From positions 124,001 to 188,000 of the forward strand of contig NZ_JAGYWA010000001.1 of NCBI RefSeq assembly GCF_018383905.1: a DNA stretch of 64,000 nt, written 5' to 3'. The translations under genes were made by a program, and so were the position numbers. Origin of the DNA: Flavobacterium branchiicola (lineage in GTDB: Bacteria > Bacteroidota > Bacteroidia > Flavobacteriales > Flavobacteriaceae). Position 1 is the first letter of the stretch; every line of letters begins with the position of its first letter. Of the stretch, positions 16,086 to 23,668 are shown piece by piece. Below the pieces are notes generated by a model. That model did no database searches, was not told the origin of the DNA, and saw nothing but the letters and a program-made list of their open reading frames with translations.

Positions 16086-16139
16086 CGGTTCGAGAATTGA
16101 CTTACAGACAAAGCCCCAGAGAAATCTGTGGCTTTTTTT
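16086..16139 (+). pseudogene. third decayed tRNA 3' end with GAAA-loop terminator
   Basis: GGTTCGAGA (T-loop remnant), then ACTTACAGACAAAG, which resembles the CTACTAAGACAAAG trailer, then a GCC-CAGA GAAA TCTG-GGC hairpin with one mismatch and T7. It is the only recognisable structure in the otherwise AT-rich 16012-16534 gap, where I see no gene. Confidence 0.55.
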
Positions 16140-16534
16140 GCTTTTTAAACAAACTTATCACCCCGTTTAGAAAATGTAATTCATCCTTTTGCTACTATTT
16201 TAGATAAAAATTCAGATTTAGCACAAATTCTCTCTGTGATAATATCGTAAAACAGACTCCAAACACATAAGATTATTCTTTAAAAAACAATATAACTTCA
16301 TTTTTATTAAAAAATATTCACTTTAATCTAAAAAACAAAAAAGCTCTTTTTTTAGTTTCTACACATAAAACAACCAATTATTAATCAAACAAATACATTA
16401 TCACTAACTCCATTTACCTGACTTCTGTTTTTTATAAATAGGAAGTTTTACTAGTAACTGCCAAAAAATTTTGTCGAAATTAGTTTGGTGTATTCTAAAA
16501 ATAGTTGCATTTTTGCACCCGCAATAACAAAGCA

Positions 16535-16606
16535 GGCCCGTTCGTCTATCGGTTAGGACGCATGGTTTTCATCCATGTAAGAGCGGTTCGATTCCGCTAC
16601 GGGCTA
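16535..16606 (+). tRNA. tRNA-Glu (anticodon TTC)
   Basis: Cloverleaf: acceptor GGCCCGT with ACGGGCT, D arm with the GGTTAGGAC loop typical of tRNA-Glu, anticodon stem CATGG/CCATG around TTTTCAT (anticodon TTC), T arm GCGG TTCGATT CCGC. The discriminator is A and CCA is not encoded. The trailer CTACTAAGAAAAAGCTTCAG is almost the same as that of tRNA-fMet. Confidence 0.95.
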
Positions 16607-16612
16607 CTAAGA

Positions 16613-16641
16613 AAAAGCTTCAGAGAAATCTGAAGCTTTTT
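16613..16641. terminator. GAAA-loop bidirectional terminator
   Basis: AAGCTTCAGA GAAA TCTGAAGCTT with A5 on the left and T6 on the right, so it can end tRNA-Glu on the plus strand and the small gene at 16656 on the minus strand. Confidence 0.88.
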
Positions 16642-16655
16642 TGTTTTATACCATT

Positions 16656-16976
16656 TCATGAAGCACTTTTTGCCGAAGGTGGAAGTTGATTAATAATATC
16701 CAACAACTCCATCTCGTCGCTGGTAAGCAACTGCAACGCCATTTCGAGCAAAAGCAATACATCCATTCCTGCTTCGGTTGGCTCTTCTTTTAATACACTA
16801 ATACTTGATTTAAGCAAAGACGCAATCGTGAGGTTTAATTCGCTGCAAGAAGCTATTTTTACCCATACATTAAACGAGTTGTCGTTTTTAGGATCTGGTT
16901 TTAGTTTTTTAAAGTACTTTACTTTGTTTAATAATTCTACAAAATCTGTAACTGTTTCTCTTTTTTCTACTTCCAT
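16656..16976 (-). CDS. hypothetical protein, 106 residues
   Basis: I do not recognise this protein. It is acidic, mostly helical by composition, with no signal peptide or membrane segment. It begins MEVEKRETVTDFVELLNKVK and has a long hydrophobic helix (EAGMDVLLLLEMALQLLTSD) before a short Pro/Ser tail. It lies at the edge of the accessory region, convergent with tRNA-Glu and sharing its terminator. Codon use looks like that of its neighbours, which supports a real gene. Small helical proteins of this type beside tRNA genes are often remnants of mobile elements, but nothing here proves that. Confidence 0.65.
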   Translation of the reverse strand: MEVEKRETVTDFVELLNKVKYFKKLKPDPKNDNSFNVWVKIASCSELNLTIASLLKSSISVLKEEPTEAGMDVLLLLEMALQLLTSDEMELLDIINQLPPSAKSAS

Positions 16977-17176
16977 AATTTTTACTTTTTAATCATTAGA
17001 TGTTGGTGCTGTATGTTAGATTCAACAACAGATATATTGTCAAACAAATACAGATGTAATTATCTTACAAAGTTATAAAGGATATAAATAAAAAAGAGGA
17101 ACGTATTTGTCCAGTCATATACGTCTGTTAAAATTGCTTATCAGAGCGATTCGAGCAGTTTTTTTATAAAGTATTA

Positions 17177-17242
17177 GACAAGCTTATACGTATTAGCAAA
17201 GCTTTGAATGTTGAGATTTCGGAATTGTTTCGGGAAATATAA
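17177..17242 (+). pseudogene. fragment of an XRE-type regulator (C-terminal 21 residues)
   Basis: The frame reads DKLIRISKALNVEISELF then REI and a stop, the classic last helices of a Cro/C1-type helix-turn-helix protein. The frame is closed upstream by a stop at 17129-17131 and the expected DNA-binding helices are missing, so only a remnant is left. It ends four bases before REP copy A. The rest of the 16977-17418 gap holds only that repeat. Confidence 0.6.
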
Positions 17243-17246
17243 AAAA

Positions 17247-17375
17247 ACTTCTTCAAGAAGTTAACGTAAAAAGTCGGGAGACTTTTATGAAGTTTAAATT
17301 TCAGTAGAGGTAAAAAAAATGCGCAAAGTCATAGACATTTGCGTAGCTTTTCAGTTGAACTCTTCGGAGAGCGGG
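17247..17375 (+). repeat. REP-like repeat, copy A
   Basis: A 129-bp module of three hairpins: AACTTCTT/AAGAAGTT at 17247-17263; AAAAGTC GGGA GACTTTT at 17269-17286; and the core GCGCAAAGTC ... TTTGCG at 17321-17344; then AGCTTTTCAGTTGAACTC and TTCGGAGAGCGGG. It is about 95 percent identical to copy B at 18637-18764; by eye only a few bases differ. Confidence 0.85.
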
Positions 17376-17418
17376 TAAGAATTTCAAAATCTCATATCAC
17401 TAACTTTGAAACACTACG

Positions 17419-17802
17419 TTATTTTCGAATTAATATTTCTGGTGGGACGTCCACATACAGTCCATCTTTACATTCCCATCTAAATTTAAAAATAGTATCT
17501 TTTTTTCGAATTTCGAAAACTAATTCTCCTTTCCTTTTTATAATCGTATCACCTTTTTTTATTTTTTCACTAAATATTGCCCACCATCGACTTTCTACTT
17601 CACATTTACATTCTTTTGTTTTATCAAGATTTTTACCTTCCACATTAAAATAAACAGAAGAAGGTGTTGGAGGAATATCAACAATCATTATACAATTTTC
17701 TTCTTTACGAATTTTTTCAAAAAACCCACAATCTGTTTTAATATCATCACATCCATTTAGTATGGATGAAAATATGGCAATTAAATATATTTTCTTTTTC
17801 AT
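17419..17802 (-). CDS. hypothetical lipoprotein
   Basis: A 127-residue protein with a lipoprotein signal peptide: a basic start, hydrophobic stretch YLIAIFSSIL and lipobox LNGC with Cys18. The mature part contains several further Cys residues (CGFFEKIRKEENC, ECKCEVES, WECKDG) and a Lys-rich strand region. I do not recognise a family. It is bracketed by REP copies A and D, next to the REP-type transposase, and is probably part of the accessory cargo of this region. Its proximity to an RHS toxin locus makes an orphan immunity lipoprotein one possibility, with no direct support. Confidence 0.7.
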   Translation of the reverse strand: MKKKIYLIAIFSSILNGCDDIKTDCGFFEKIRKEENCIMIVDIPPTPSSVYFNVEGKNLDKTKECKCEVESRWWAIFSEKIKKGDTIIKRKGELVFEIRKKDTIFKFRWECKDGLYVDVPPEILIRK

Positions 17803-17887
17803 AATTTGGGTTCTAAAGTCCTATTTTTTTGCAATATCACTGAATTTAATAATTTCACCGGCTCTCCTAAGTGTTCTTATAGGGGCT

Positions 17888-17911
17888 GCGCAAACGTCTC
17901 CGACTTTGCGC
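17888..17911 (-). repeat. REP-like core hairpin, copy D
   Basis: On the minus strand it reads GCGCAAAGTC, loop GGA, GAC, bulged G, TTTGCGC. The core matches copies A and B except for changes in the loop and bulge. It lies 3' of the transposase gene and is inverted relative to copy B on the 5' side. Confidence 0.75.
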
Positions 17912-17989
17912 TTTTTCACAAATATAATTTAAAATCGAAAATTTCTTTAAGTCTCTGACTTATTAACTAAACATCTTTCATAAAGAATT

Positions 17990-18589
17990 TTAATACTGAT
18001 TATATTTAGTAAATGATGAAGAATCTAAAACATTGACAATTGGATTATCGACCTTTTCGATTTCCAGTAAACCTGTATTATTTACATAATTACCGGCACT
18101 AGAATATAGATAATCTGATGCTTTTGCTACAAGTCCGGCTCTTACTGGATTGAGATGTATATAATCTAGTTTACACCACATAAATTTGCTTGAGTATATT
18201 TCTTCGGCATGATTTCCGTATTGCCAAAATTGATATTGTTTATTTCGCTGATGTTTTTGTGCCGCTAACCGAAATCGATCCAATATCCATTCTCTACGGC
18301 TTTCTGGACTGTTTTGTATTTTGTCTAAAATAGATTTTGCAATAAACTTTTTAAAATCCCGTATTAAATCTGATAATTTTCCATCTTCAGATTGTACAAT
18401 CAAGTGAATATGATTACTCATTATGACATAACCATACAAGATCATGCCTTTATTTTTTATGCAATAGTCAAAACAATCTATAACAGTGTCTCTATAAGCT
18501 TGACGTGTAAAAACATCTACCCAATCTACAATAGTCGCTGTAATAAAATGTGGCAATTTTTGGTCTCTTATTACGTAGCCTTCTTTCAT
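17990..18589 (-). CDS. REP-associated (RAYT-type / IS200-like Y1) transposase
   Basis: A 199-residue single-strand HUH nuclease-like transposase. The metal-binding His pair is H60 and H62 in YVIMSNHIHLIVQ, and the C-terminal IHLNPVRAGLVAKASDYLYSS block is diagnostic of REP-associated transposases. No large insertion-sequence ends are seen; instead the gene is flanked by hairpin copies D (3' side, inverted) and B (5' side), as expected for RAYT genes, which are single-copy enzymes that act on REP hairpins. The helix where many relatives have the catalytic Tyr reads DFKKFIAKSI, with Phe82, so the nucleophile needs checking. The gene looks complete and starts at ATG 18589. Confidence 0.88.
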   Translation of the reverse strand: MKEGYVIRDQKLPHFITATIVDWVDVFTRQAYRDTVIDCFDYCIKNKGMILYGYVIMSNHIHLIVQSEDGKLSDLIRDFKKFIAKSILDKIQNSPESRREWILDRFRLAAQKHQRNKQYQFWQYGNHAEEIYSSKFMWCKLDYIHLNPVRAGLVAKASDYLYSSAGNYVNNTGLLEIEKVDNPIVNVLDSSSFTKYNQY

Positions 18590-18636
18590 ATTTTGTTTTT
18601 TCTTACAAAAATATAAGATTTTACATATTTTTTTAT

Positions 18637-18764
18637 GTTCTTCAAGAAGTTAACGCAAAAAGTCGGGAGACTTTTATGAAATTTAAATTTCAGTAGAGGT
18701 AAAAAAATTGCGCAAAGTCAGAGACATTTGCGCAGCTTTTCAGTTGAACTCTTCGGAGAGCGGG
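18637..18764 (+). repeat. REP-like repeat, copy B
   Basis: Same three-hairpin module as copy A, with core hairpin GCGCAAAGTC AGA GAC A TTTGCGC at 18710-18733 and the AGCTTTTCAGTTGAACTC / TTCGGAGAGCGGG tail. It starts 48 bases upstream of the transposase start codon, on the opposite strand sense. Confidence 0.85.
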
Positions 18765-18821
18765 ATATCACTACAGGTACATTTACGGCTATTCCGTAAT
18801 AACATCATTACATGATAAATC

Positions 18822-18850
18822 AAAAGCCACTCCGTTATGGAATGGCTTTT
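18822..18850. terminator. terminator after candidate immunity gene
   Basis: AAAAGCCACTCC and GGAATGGCTTTT form a stem with one mismatch and a five-base loop, flanked by A4 and T6. It lies 33 bases past the stop codon of the minus-strand gene at 18883. Confidence 0.7.
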
Positions 18851-18882
18851 TTGATTCTATTTTGGAGTATCAGAATTTTAAT

Positions 18883-19284
18883 CTACTTCACAGATGATAA
18901 ACATCTCTCTAAATCACTCACAAATTCTTCAACGTCAAAATTTTTCATTTTTTTATCGTTAAGAATTTCCTTAGACCACTTCAAGAACTCACTAGATAAT
19001 ATTTTACTTCTTTCTTCATTATTTGATTTAAAAAAAGGCTCAAACTCAATTTTTATCTCATATTCAATTGCTGGTTCTGTCCTGTATATTTTTAAAGGTC
19101 TTACCATAAAAAAGGGCTCGAATCCTTTAGATACGCAAATAAAACTACAATAAATTTTTTGCGTTTTAGCGTCATATTTCTTTTCATCAAAATATTTATT
19201 TAAAGTATTCTTTAAATCATCAGCTATTAATGTGTCTTCAAAGCTAAACTCTCTCGAAAACTGTGTTCCTATACTAAATTCCAT
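18883..19284 (-). CDS. candidate immunity protein of the RHS toxin
   Basis: A 133-residue acidic, soluble protein that I do not recognise by sequence. It starts five bases after the stop codon of the RHS toxin tail and is transcribed with it, the standard position of a polymorphic-toxin immunity gene. It has mixed alpha/beta composition with central strands (YRTEPAIEYEIKIEFEPFF) and a helical end (FLKWSKEILNDKKMKNFDVE). It is intact although the toxin gene upstream is broken, which fits selection to keep immunity. The role is inference from position only. Confidence 0.7.
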   Translation of the reverse strand: MEFSIGTQFSREFSFEDTLIADDLKNTLNKYFDEKKYDAKTQKIYCSFICVSKGFEPFFMVRPLKIYRTEPAIEYEIKIEFEPFFKSNNEERSKILSSEFLKWSKEILNDKKMKNFDVEEFVSDLERCLSSVK

Positions 19285-19289
19285 AATTT

Positions 19290-20327
19290 TTATCTAAATA
19301 TTTTATTTCCAGGTGGCAAACTTCCATGTAACATTGCATGTGCATATATCATAATTTTTTCTTGCACTTTTATTTCAACTTGATTTCCAAAAAATATAGG
19401 GAACATCTTTACACCACCTGGTACCATATCCTTTAATGTTTTATCCGAATATCTACTCATACCGCTAGATGTCTCACCATATTTCCATACATCACCTGCC
19501 TTCAAAGTTACTGTATTTCCTCGAACATCAAGATATTCTCCTGCTTGATTAACTCTTAATTCATAGGTAAAACCAGAAGGTTTCATTGTTTTATCTAAAA
19601 TTTTCTTAATTTCATATGCTTGTTTAGCAGCTAATGCTCTATTGTCGTAAAGCCATACACCTGATGCTACACCATACCCGACTGGTATTAAAACATCATC
19701 TAAAGCTCCGACTCCCGTTACATCATCAGCGGCTAAAGCAACTGCAAATACACTAGCTGATTTAAATGCTCTATTATTGACCTTTTGTCCCTTAGCAGGA
19801 GGGTCAATTCCTTCCGTTGCATTTTCATCTGTCTTTTTATTTTCTTTCTTTTCACTTCCATCAGTGTTTAATCCTTAATTAGCCATGGCAGATTCAAAAG
19901 AACCACTTGCGTATTGTCCAGTTTGAAAATTATAATCACTCATTCCATCAGGGTCACTAAAGAAGACAGGATTATCTAGAGCATAAGCATATGGGCTAAA
20001 TTTCCTTGAAAGCTCAGCTAGTGGGTCAATGTTCATCCAACGACCAAGTGCTGGGTCATAATTTCTTGCACCATAGTCATACAAATTCAACTGATTCCCT
20101 CCAATACTCTCGTCTTGGAGTTCCTTGCCGTTGTATTTATACTTATTATCAGTACCCGTCAAATCATTATACGCTTTATGTTTTAAACCAAAAGGATAAT
20201 AATTGTTTTCCTCGATAATTTCAAGAACGTTTTGTGCATTTTTGGCATAACTTACACGTATGTTTCCTAGATGGTCTTTGTATTGAAATACATACGAAAG
20301 CGCACCATCTGTATTTTTAACATAACC
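19290..20327 (-). pseudogene. RHS-repeat toxin gene, 5'-truncated and interrupted by one in-frame stop
   Basis: From 20327 downward the frame is open and reads RHS core: HLGNIRVSYAKNAQN, YYPFGLKHKAYN, YKYNGKELQDE, YGARNYDPALGRWMNIDPLA and FSDPDG. A TAA at 19875-19877 then interrupts it, but the same frame continues for 195 more codons through a linker (EKKENKKTDENATEGIDPP) into a toxin-like C-terminus ending LPPGNKIFR. Nothing of the gene remains upstream of 20327, where it abuts REP copy C. The VWKYGETSSGMSRYS segment with a later Glu resembles a GIY-YIG (URI-type) nuclease toxin; that is a tentative reading. The last 99 codons could be expressed alone from ATG 19586. Confidence 0.8.
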
Positions 20328-20395
20328 CGCTCTCCAAAGAGTTCAACTGAAAAGCTGCGCAATCCCGAAAGCTTTAGGGAGTAACTTTGCGTCCT
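20326..20395 (-). repeat. REP-like repeat, copy C, replacing the RHS 5' end
   Basis: On the minus strand it shows GACGCAAAGTTACTCCC, an inserted TCCC-type palindrome (20363-20380, like the one at 11348), then GCGCAGCTTTTCAGTTGAAC and TTTGGAGAGCGGG, which joins directly to the RHS frame. The tail is the same as in copies A and B; the head differs. Confidence 0.75.
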
Positions 20396-20418
20396 TTTAA
20401 ATAAATATAAATTTAAAA

Positions 20419-20445
20419 AAAGACCGTCCCAAAAGGACGGTCTTT
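20419..20445 (-). terminator. terminator after the 101-residue gene
   Basis: Perfect 11-bp stem AAAGACCGTCC / GGACGGTCTTT with a five-base loop, flanked by A-rich sequence that gives T residues on the minus strand. Confidence 0.85.
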
Positions 20446-20469
20446 ATAATTCTCAACTAAACTTAAAAC

Positions 20470-20775
20470 TTACGCTCTAAATAAAGCATATTTATTGTAG
20501 TTAAACAAAACCCTGTCGTAAGGCACATACAGAGATGTAATTTTCTCTGATGTTTCATTAAACTGGATTCCGTTATATTTTCTAAACAAATAAATTTCTT
20601 TTAAGCAATTCGAAAGACTTTGGTGTATTTCACTGGTAAAAGTTGGTACTTTTTTGTCTCCAACCAAAAGATCTATTTGATAATTAGAACTACTTTTTGA
20701 CAAGTTGTTACCAATGATTCGTAATGTAAATGTGGTTGCTTTTCCGTGTTGCTCGCCTTGATATTGTATTACCAT
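20470..20775 (-). CDS. hypothetical protein, 101 residues
   Basis: I do not recognise this protein. It starts MVIQYQGEQHGKATTFTLRI, has no signal peptide or membrane helix, and is rich in Ser, Asn and Tyr with predicted strands (YQIDLLVGDKKVPTF, KITSLYVPYDRVLFNY). It has its own terminator and normal codon use, which support a real gene. It borders the RHS/REP region but shows no similarity to immunity proteins that I can name. Confidence 0.7.
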   Translation of the reverse strand: MVIQYQGEQHGKATTFTLRIIGNNLSKSSSNYQIDLLVGDKKVPTFTSEIHQSLSNCLKEIYLFRKYNGIQFNETSEKITSLYVPYDRVLFNYNKYALFRA

Positions 20776-20930
20776 GATCTTATTTTATTAAAAAAGGTTT
20801 GACTATTTTTTCATCGCTTCAATTTTCAAATTGAATACTAATTTAAAGTTATGAAAAAAAAGTAAAAGTGATTAAACTACACTTAAAATATTTTCTGTAA
20901 AGTTAAATAATGTCTTCCGATTAGACGTAA

Positions 20931-20956
20931 AAAAACCGCAACGAATTGCGGTTTTT
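20931..20956. terminator. bidirectional terminator
   Basis: Perfect 11-bp stem AAAAACCGCAA / TTGCGGTTTTT with a CGAA loop, in the gap between the 101-residue gene and the LRR gene. On the minus strand it can end the LRR transcript, whose stop is 65 bases away. Confidence 0.85.
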
Positions 20957-21020
20957 AAACAATTAACTAAATATATTTAATCAACTTTTTTCAACGAGTA
21001 AAATTCATTCATAAGCACGA

Positions 21021-21734
21021 TTAATTTACGGTAATATTTGCAGGTTCTTTTTCTTCGTTTACCTCCAGCAAAAACGGATTTCCATTCTCGTCAAACATGG
21101 TCATATTTAACGAATCTAATATTGTAAGGCTTTTTGAAACCGAACCTTTAAATTTATTATAAGACAAATTCATCTCAGACAAATTGTGCAATTTTTCAAG
21201 TTCTGCCGGAATCTCTCCTTCAAACCTATTATCAAACAAACTAAAATTTTGCAAAGCCTTAAAATTCTCCACTTCATTGCTCAGACTCCCTGATAATTTA
21301 TTACTGTTTAAAAGTAAAACCTTTAATGTTGTAATACTATAAAACGAAGCAGGCAATGACCCTTCGATTTCATTATTAAACAAGGCAAGAGTTTCCAACT
21401 GGCTTAATTTGCCTATTTCCTCAGGCAATTGTCCTTGCAGTTTGTTTTTATGTAAATCGACCTCAATTAAATATACTAAATCACAAAATGTTGCCGGCAA
21501 CTCCCCTTCCAGGTTGTTATCTGCCAAATTTAAGGCAACCACTTTTCCATTTTCGGCACGAACACCATACCAGGTTGAAACAGATTGGGATAAATCCCAT
21601 TTTATTTTCCAGTTTGCACCGTTGGTTGTATAATATAATTTTATGAGAGCCTCTTTTTCTTTATCAGAAACTGCATCAGCTAAACAATTGCAGGAAAATG
21701 CAAAAATTAAAAAAAATGTGATAACGCTTTTCAT
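21021..21734 (-). CDS. secreted leucine-rich repeat protein
   Basis: About 237 residues counted from the ATG at 21734, chosen because it places a clean signal peptide (KSVITFFLIFAFSCNCLA) at the N-terminus; an upstream ATG at 21791 would bury it. After a cap with the plant-LRR-like NGANWKIKWDLSQSVSTWYG segment come about five leucine-rich repeats of 23-24 residues (LNLADNNLEGELPATFCDL, LALFNNEIEGSLPASF and similar) and a short tail. The domain is a protein- or glycan-binding solenoid exported from the cytoplasm. No sorting domain is seen at the end. Binding partner unknown. Confidence 0.88.
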   Translation of the reverse strand: MKSVITFFLIFAFSCNCLADAVSDKEKEALIKLYYTTNGANWKIKWDLSQSVSTWYGVRAENGKVVALNLADNNLEGELPATFCDLVYLIEVDLHKNKLQGQLPEEIGKLSQLETLALFNNEIEGSLPASFYSITTLKVLLLNSNKLSGSLSNEVENFKALQNFSLFDNRFEGEIPAELEKLHNLSEMNLSYNKFKGSVSKSLTILDSLNMTMFDENGNPFLLEVNEEKEPANITVN

Positions 21735-21877
21735 AACAGATTTGGGATTTGTTATTATTCCAAAAGTAAGCATTTCGTAGCTATAATGCATATTATGTCG
21801 ATAAAGTGTTAATAAGTATATTTTTAGTACGATTTTATTTACTTTAAAGAAAAATTACAAGTTGATACTTTTTTACC

Positions 21878-21885
21878 TAAATTTG
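21878..21885 (+). promoter_or_regulatory. TAnnTTTG promoter element for DUF1761 gene
   Basis: TAAATTTG fits the -7 consensus, 27 bases before the ATG at 21913. A matching -33 element is not clear. Confidence 0.5.
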
Positions 21886-21912
21886 ATCAACTAATTATAA
21901 AAACCTCATATT

Positions 21913-22401
21913 ATGGAAATTAACTTCGTCGCGCTATTATTAGCCGCTATTACCACATTAGTAACTGGTTTTGTTTGGTATCATCCAAAAGTGTTTGGAA
22001 CGATCTGGATGAGAGAAAATAATTTCACTCAAGAACAATTAAAAACAGGAAATATGCTAAAAATCTTCGGATTTACGTATGTATTTTCTTTAATGATTAC
22101 CGTAATATTAATGGCTTTAACAATTCACCAGTCCGGAGCTGTAGGAATGGTTGGCGGACCTCCAATGCTGGCCAATGCAAAACCATCGTTTGCAGCATTT
22201 ATGGCCGATTATGGTACTGCTTACAGAACTTTTAAGCATGGTGCGCTTCATGGTTTTATGTCGGGTCTATTTTTTGCTTTGCCTATTGTTGGAATCAATG
22301 GCTTATTTGAAAGAAAATCATGGAAATATATCTTCATTCACGCAGGTTACTGGATACTGACTCTTATGCTAATGGGCGGAATTATCTGCGCCTATGCATA
22401 A
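21913..22401 (+). CDS. DUF1761 domain-containing membrane protein
   Basis: A 162-residue integral membrane protein with four likely helices (residues about 5-25, 50-70, 115-137 and 140-160). The FVWYHPKVFGTIWM segment after the first helix and the HGALHGFMSGLFFALPI segment are the conserved blocks of DUF1761. Family function is unknown; location is the inner membrane. It is a single-gene unit with its own promoter element and a strong terminator. Confidence 0.88.
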   Translation: MEINFVALLLAAITTLVTGFVWYHPKVFGTIWMRENNFTQEQLKTGNMLKIFGFTYVFSLMITVILMALTIHQSGAVGMVGGPPMLANAKPSFAAFMADYGTAYRTFKHGALHGFMSGLFFALPIVGINGLFERKSWKYIFIHAGYWILTLMLMGGIICAYA

Positions 22402-22415
22402 ATAATAAAATACAG

Positions 22416-22448
22416 AAACCCGTTTGATTTTAAACGCAAACGGGTTTT
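22416..22448 (+). terminator. terminator after DUF1761 gene
   Basis: AAACCCGTTTG and CAAACGGGTTT pair perfectly across an 11-base loop, followed by TT. Confidence 0.85.
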
Positions 22449-22492
22449 TCTTAATAATAACTTAAAGCAAGTGAGTTATTATAAATATTATC

Positions 22493-22500
22493 TAATTTTG
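22493..22500 (+). promoter_or_regulatory. TAnnTTTG promoter element
   Basis: TAATTTTG, 19 bases before the ATG at 22520 of the GNAT/FemAB-like gene. Confidence 0.5.
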
Positions 22501-22519
22501 AAGAAATTAGCTCAGACTC

Positions 22520-23665
22520 TTGAATACAACTTATTCTTTCGAAATATACAATCGTGCCTCTTCTCTTCCTAATGAATGGAACTCGCTTAGTTCTGAAAAT
22601 ATTTTTTTAACCAAAGAGTATCTTCAAATTCTTGAAAATTCTTGTCCCGTAAATATGATTTGTCATTTTATTGGACTATTTGAAGCCAAAAAACTTGTTG
22701 GTCTTGTTGTCACTCAGTTTTTATTTGCCGAGAAATTAGAATCATTTGGCGAACGAGATAAATGCTTAAAAACTTCGGTTCGAAATTTTGCCTTTAAAAA
22801 TTTTGCTTCGCATGTATTGTTTGTTGGAAATAATATGCTTACCGGACAAAATGCTTTTGTATTTGATGAAAACGTAAATCAATCCAAAGCTATTAAAACA
22901 CTTCATAAAGCTATTACGCAACTAAAAAAGGATTTAAAAGCCACCGGAAAAAACGTTCATATTACGAGTATAAAAGATTTTACAAAAGCTGAAATAGAAC
23001 CTTTGCAGGCTGAATTTAAAAACAATTATACTTTTTCGACGCAACCCAATATGATTTTTAATATCAATGAAAGCTGGAAAACAGAACAGGACTATATTGA
23101 TGCTCTTTCTAAAAAATATCGGGATCAATACAAACGTGCCCGTAAAAAAGCAGAAGGAATCGAAAAACAAAAAATGTCTTTAGCCGACATTTTAAAATAT
23201 GAAGATATTATATATGATTTGTATTTTCATGTGGCTAAAAACGCTCCTTTTAATACTTTCTTTTTAGCACGAAATCATTTCAGTACTTTTAAAGAAATCA
23301 TGAAAGATAACTTTTTATTTTATGGCTATTTTCTGGATGGAAAATTGATTGGATTTAATACACTTATTAAAAACGGAGCTGTTATGGATACTTATTTTCT
23401 TGGTTACAACGAAAGTATTCAACGTGAGAAAATGTTGTACCTAAACATGCTTTATGATATGATAGCTTATTCAATCAATCAAGGTTTTAAGGAAATTGTT
23501 TTTGCAAGAACTGCACTCGAAATTAAAAGTTCTGTTGGTGCAAAACCTGTAAAAATGTATGGCTTAATTACACATAGTAATGCGCTTATTAATCATAACA
23601 TTTCTAAATTTTTCAATTACCTGGAACCGAAAACAGAATGGCAGGAACGAAATCCTTTTAAGTAA
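22520..23665 (+). CDS. GNAT-fold (FemAB-like) acyltransferase family protein
   Basis: A 381-residue soluble protein. The N-terminal half is poorly conserved; the C-terminal half (from about residue 175) has the pattern of a FemAB-like double GNAT fold: YIDALSKKYRDQYKRARKKA, then FLARNHFSTFKEIMKDNFLFYGYFLDGKLIGFNTLI and LYLNMLYDMIAYSINQGFKEI. Proteins of this group transfer amino-acyl or acyl groups, often in envelope metabolism. The substrate is unknown. It is convergent with the lipid kinase gene, with only three bases between the stop codons, so the two 3' ends nearly touch. Confidence 0.75.
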   Translation: MNTTYSFEIYNRASSLPNEWNSLSSENIFLTKEYLQILENSCPVNMICHFIGLFEAKKLVGLVVTQFLFAEKLESFGERDKCLKTSVRNFAFKNFASHVLFVGNNMLTGQNAFVFDENVNQSKAIKTLHKAITQLKKDLKATGKNVHITSIKDFTKAEIEPLQAEFKNNYTFSTQPNMIFNINESWKTEQDYIDALSKKYRDQYKRARKKAEGIEKQKMSLADILKYEDIIYDLYFHVAKNAPFNTFFLARNHFSTFKEIMKDNFLFYGYFLDGKLIGFNTLIKNGAVMDTYFLGYNESIQREKMLYLNMLYDMIAYSINQGFKEIVFARTALEIKSSVGAKPVKMYGLITHSNALINHNISKFFNYLEPKTEWQERNPFK

Positions 23666-23668
23666 AAA

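Noticed and set aside
17339..17653. Plus-strand ORF starting in REP copy A
   Set aside because: It begins inside the repeat and continues as antisense of the lipoprotein gene; the composition is not protein-like.
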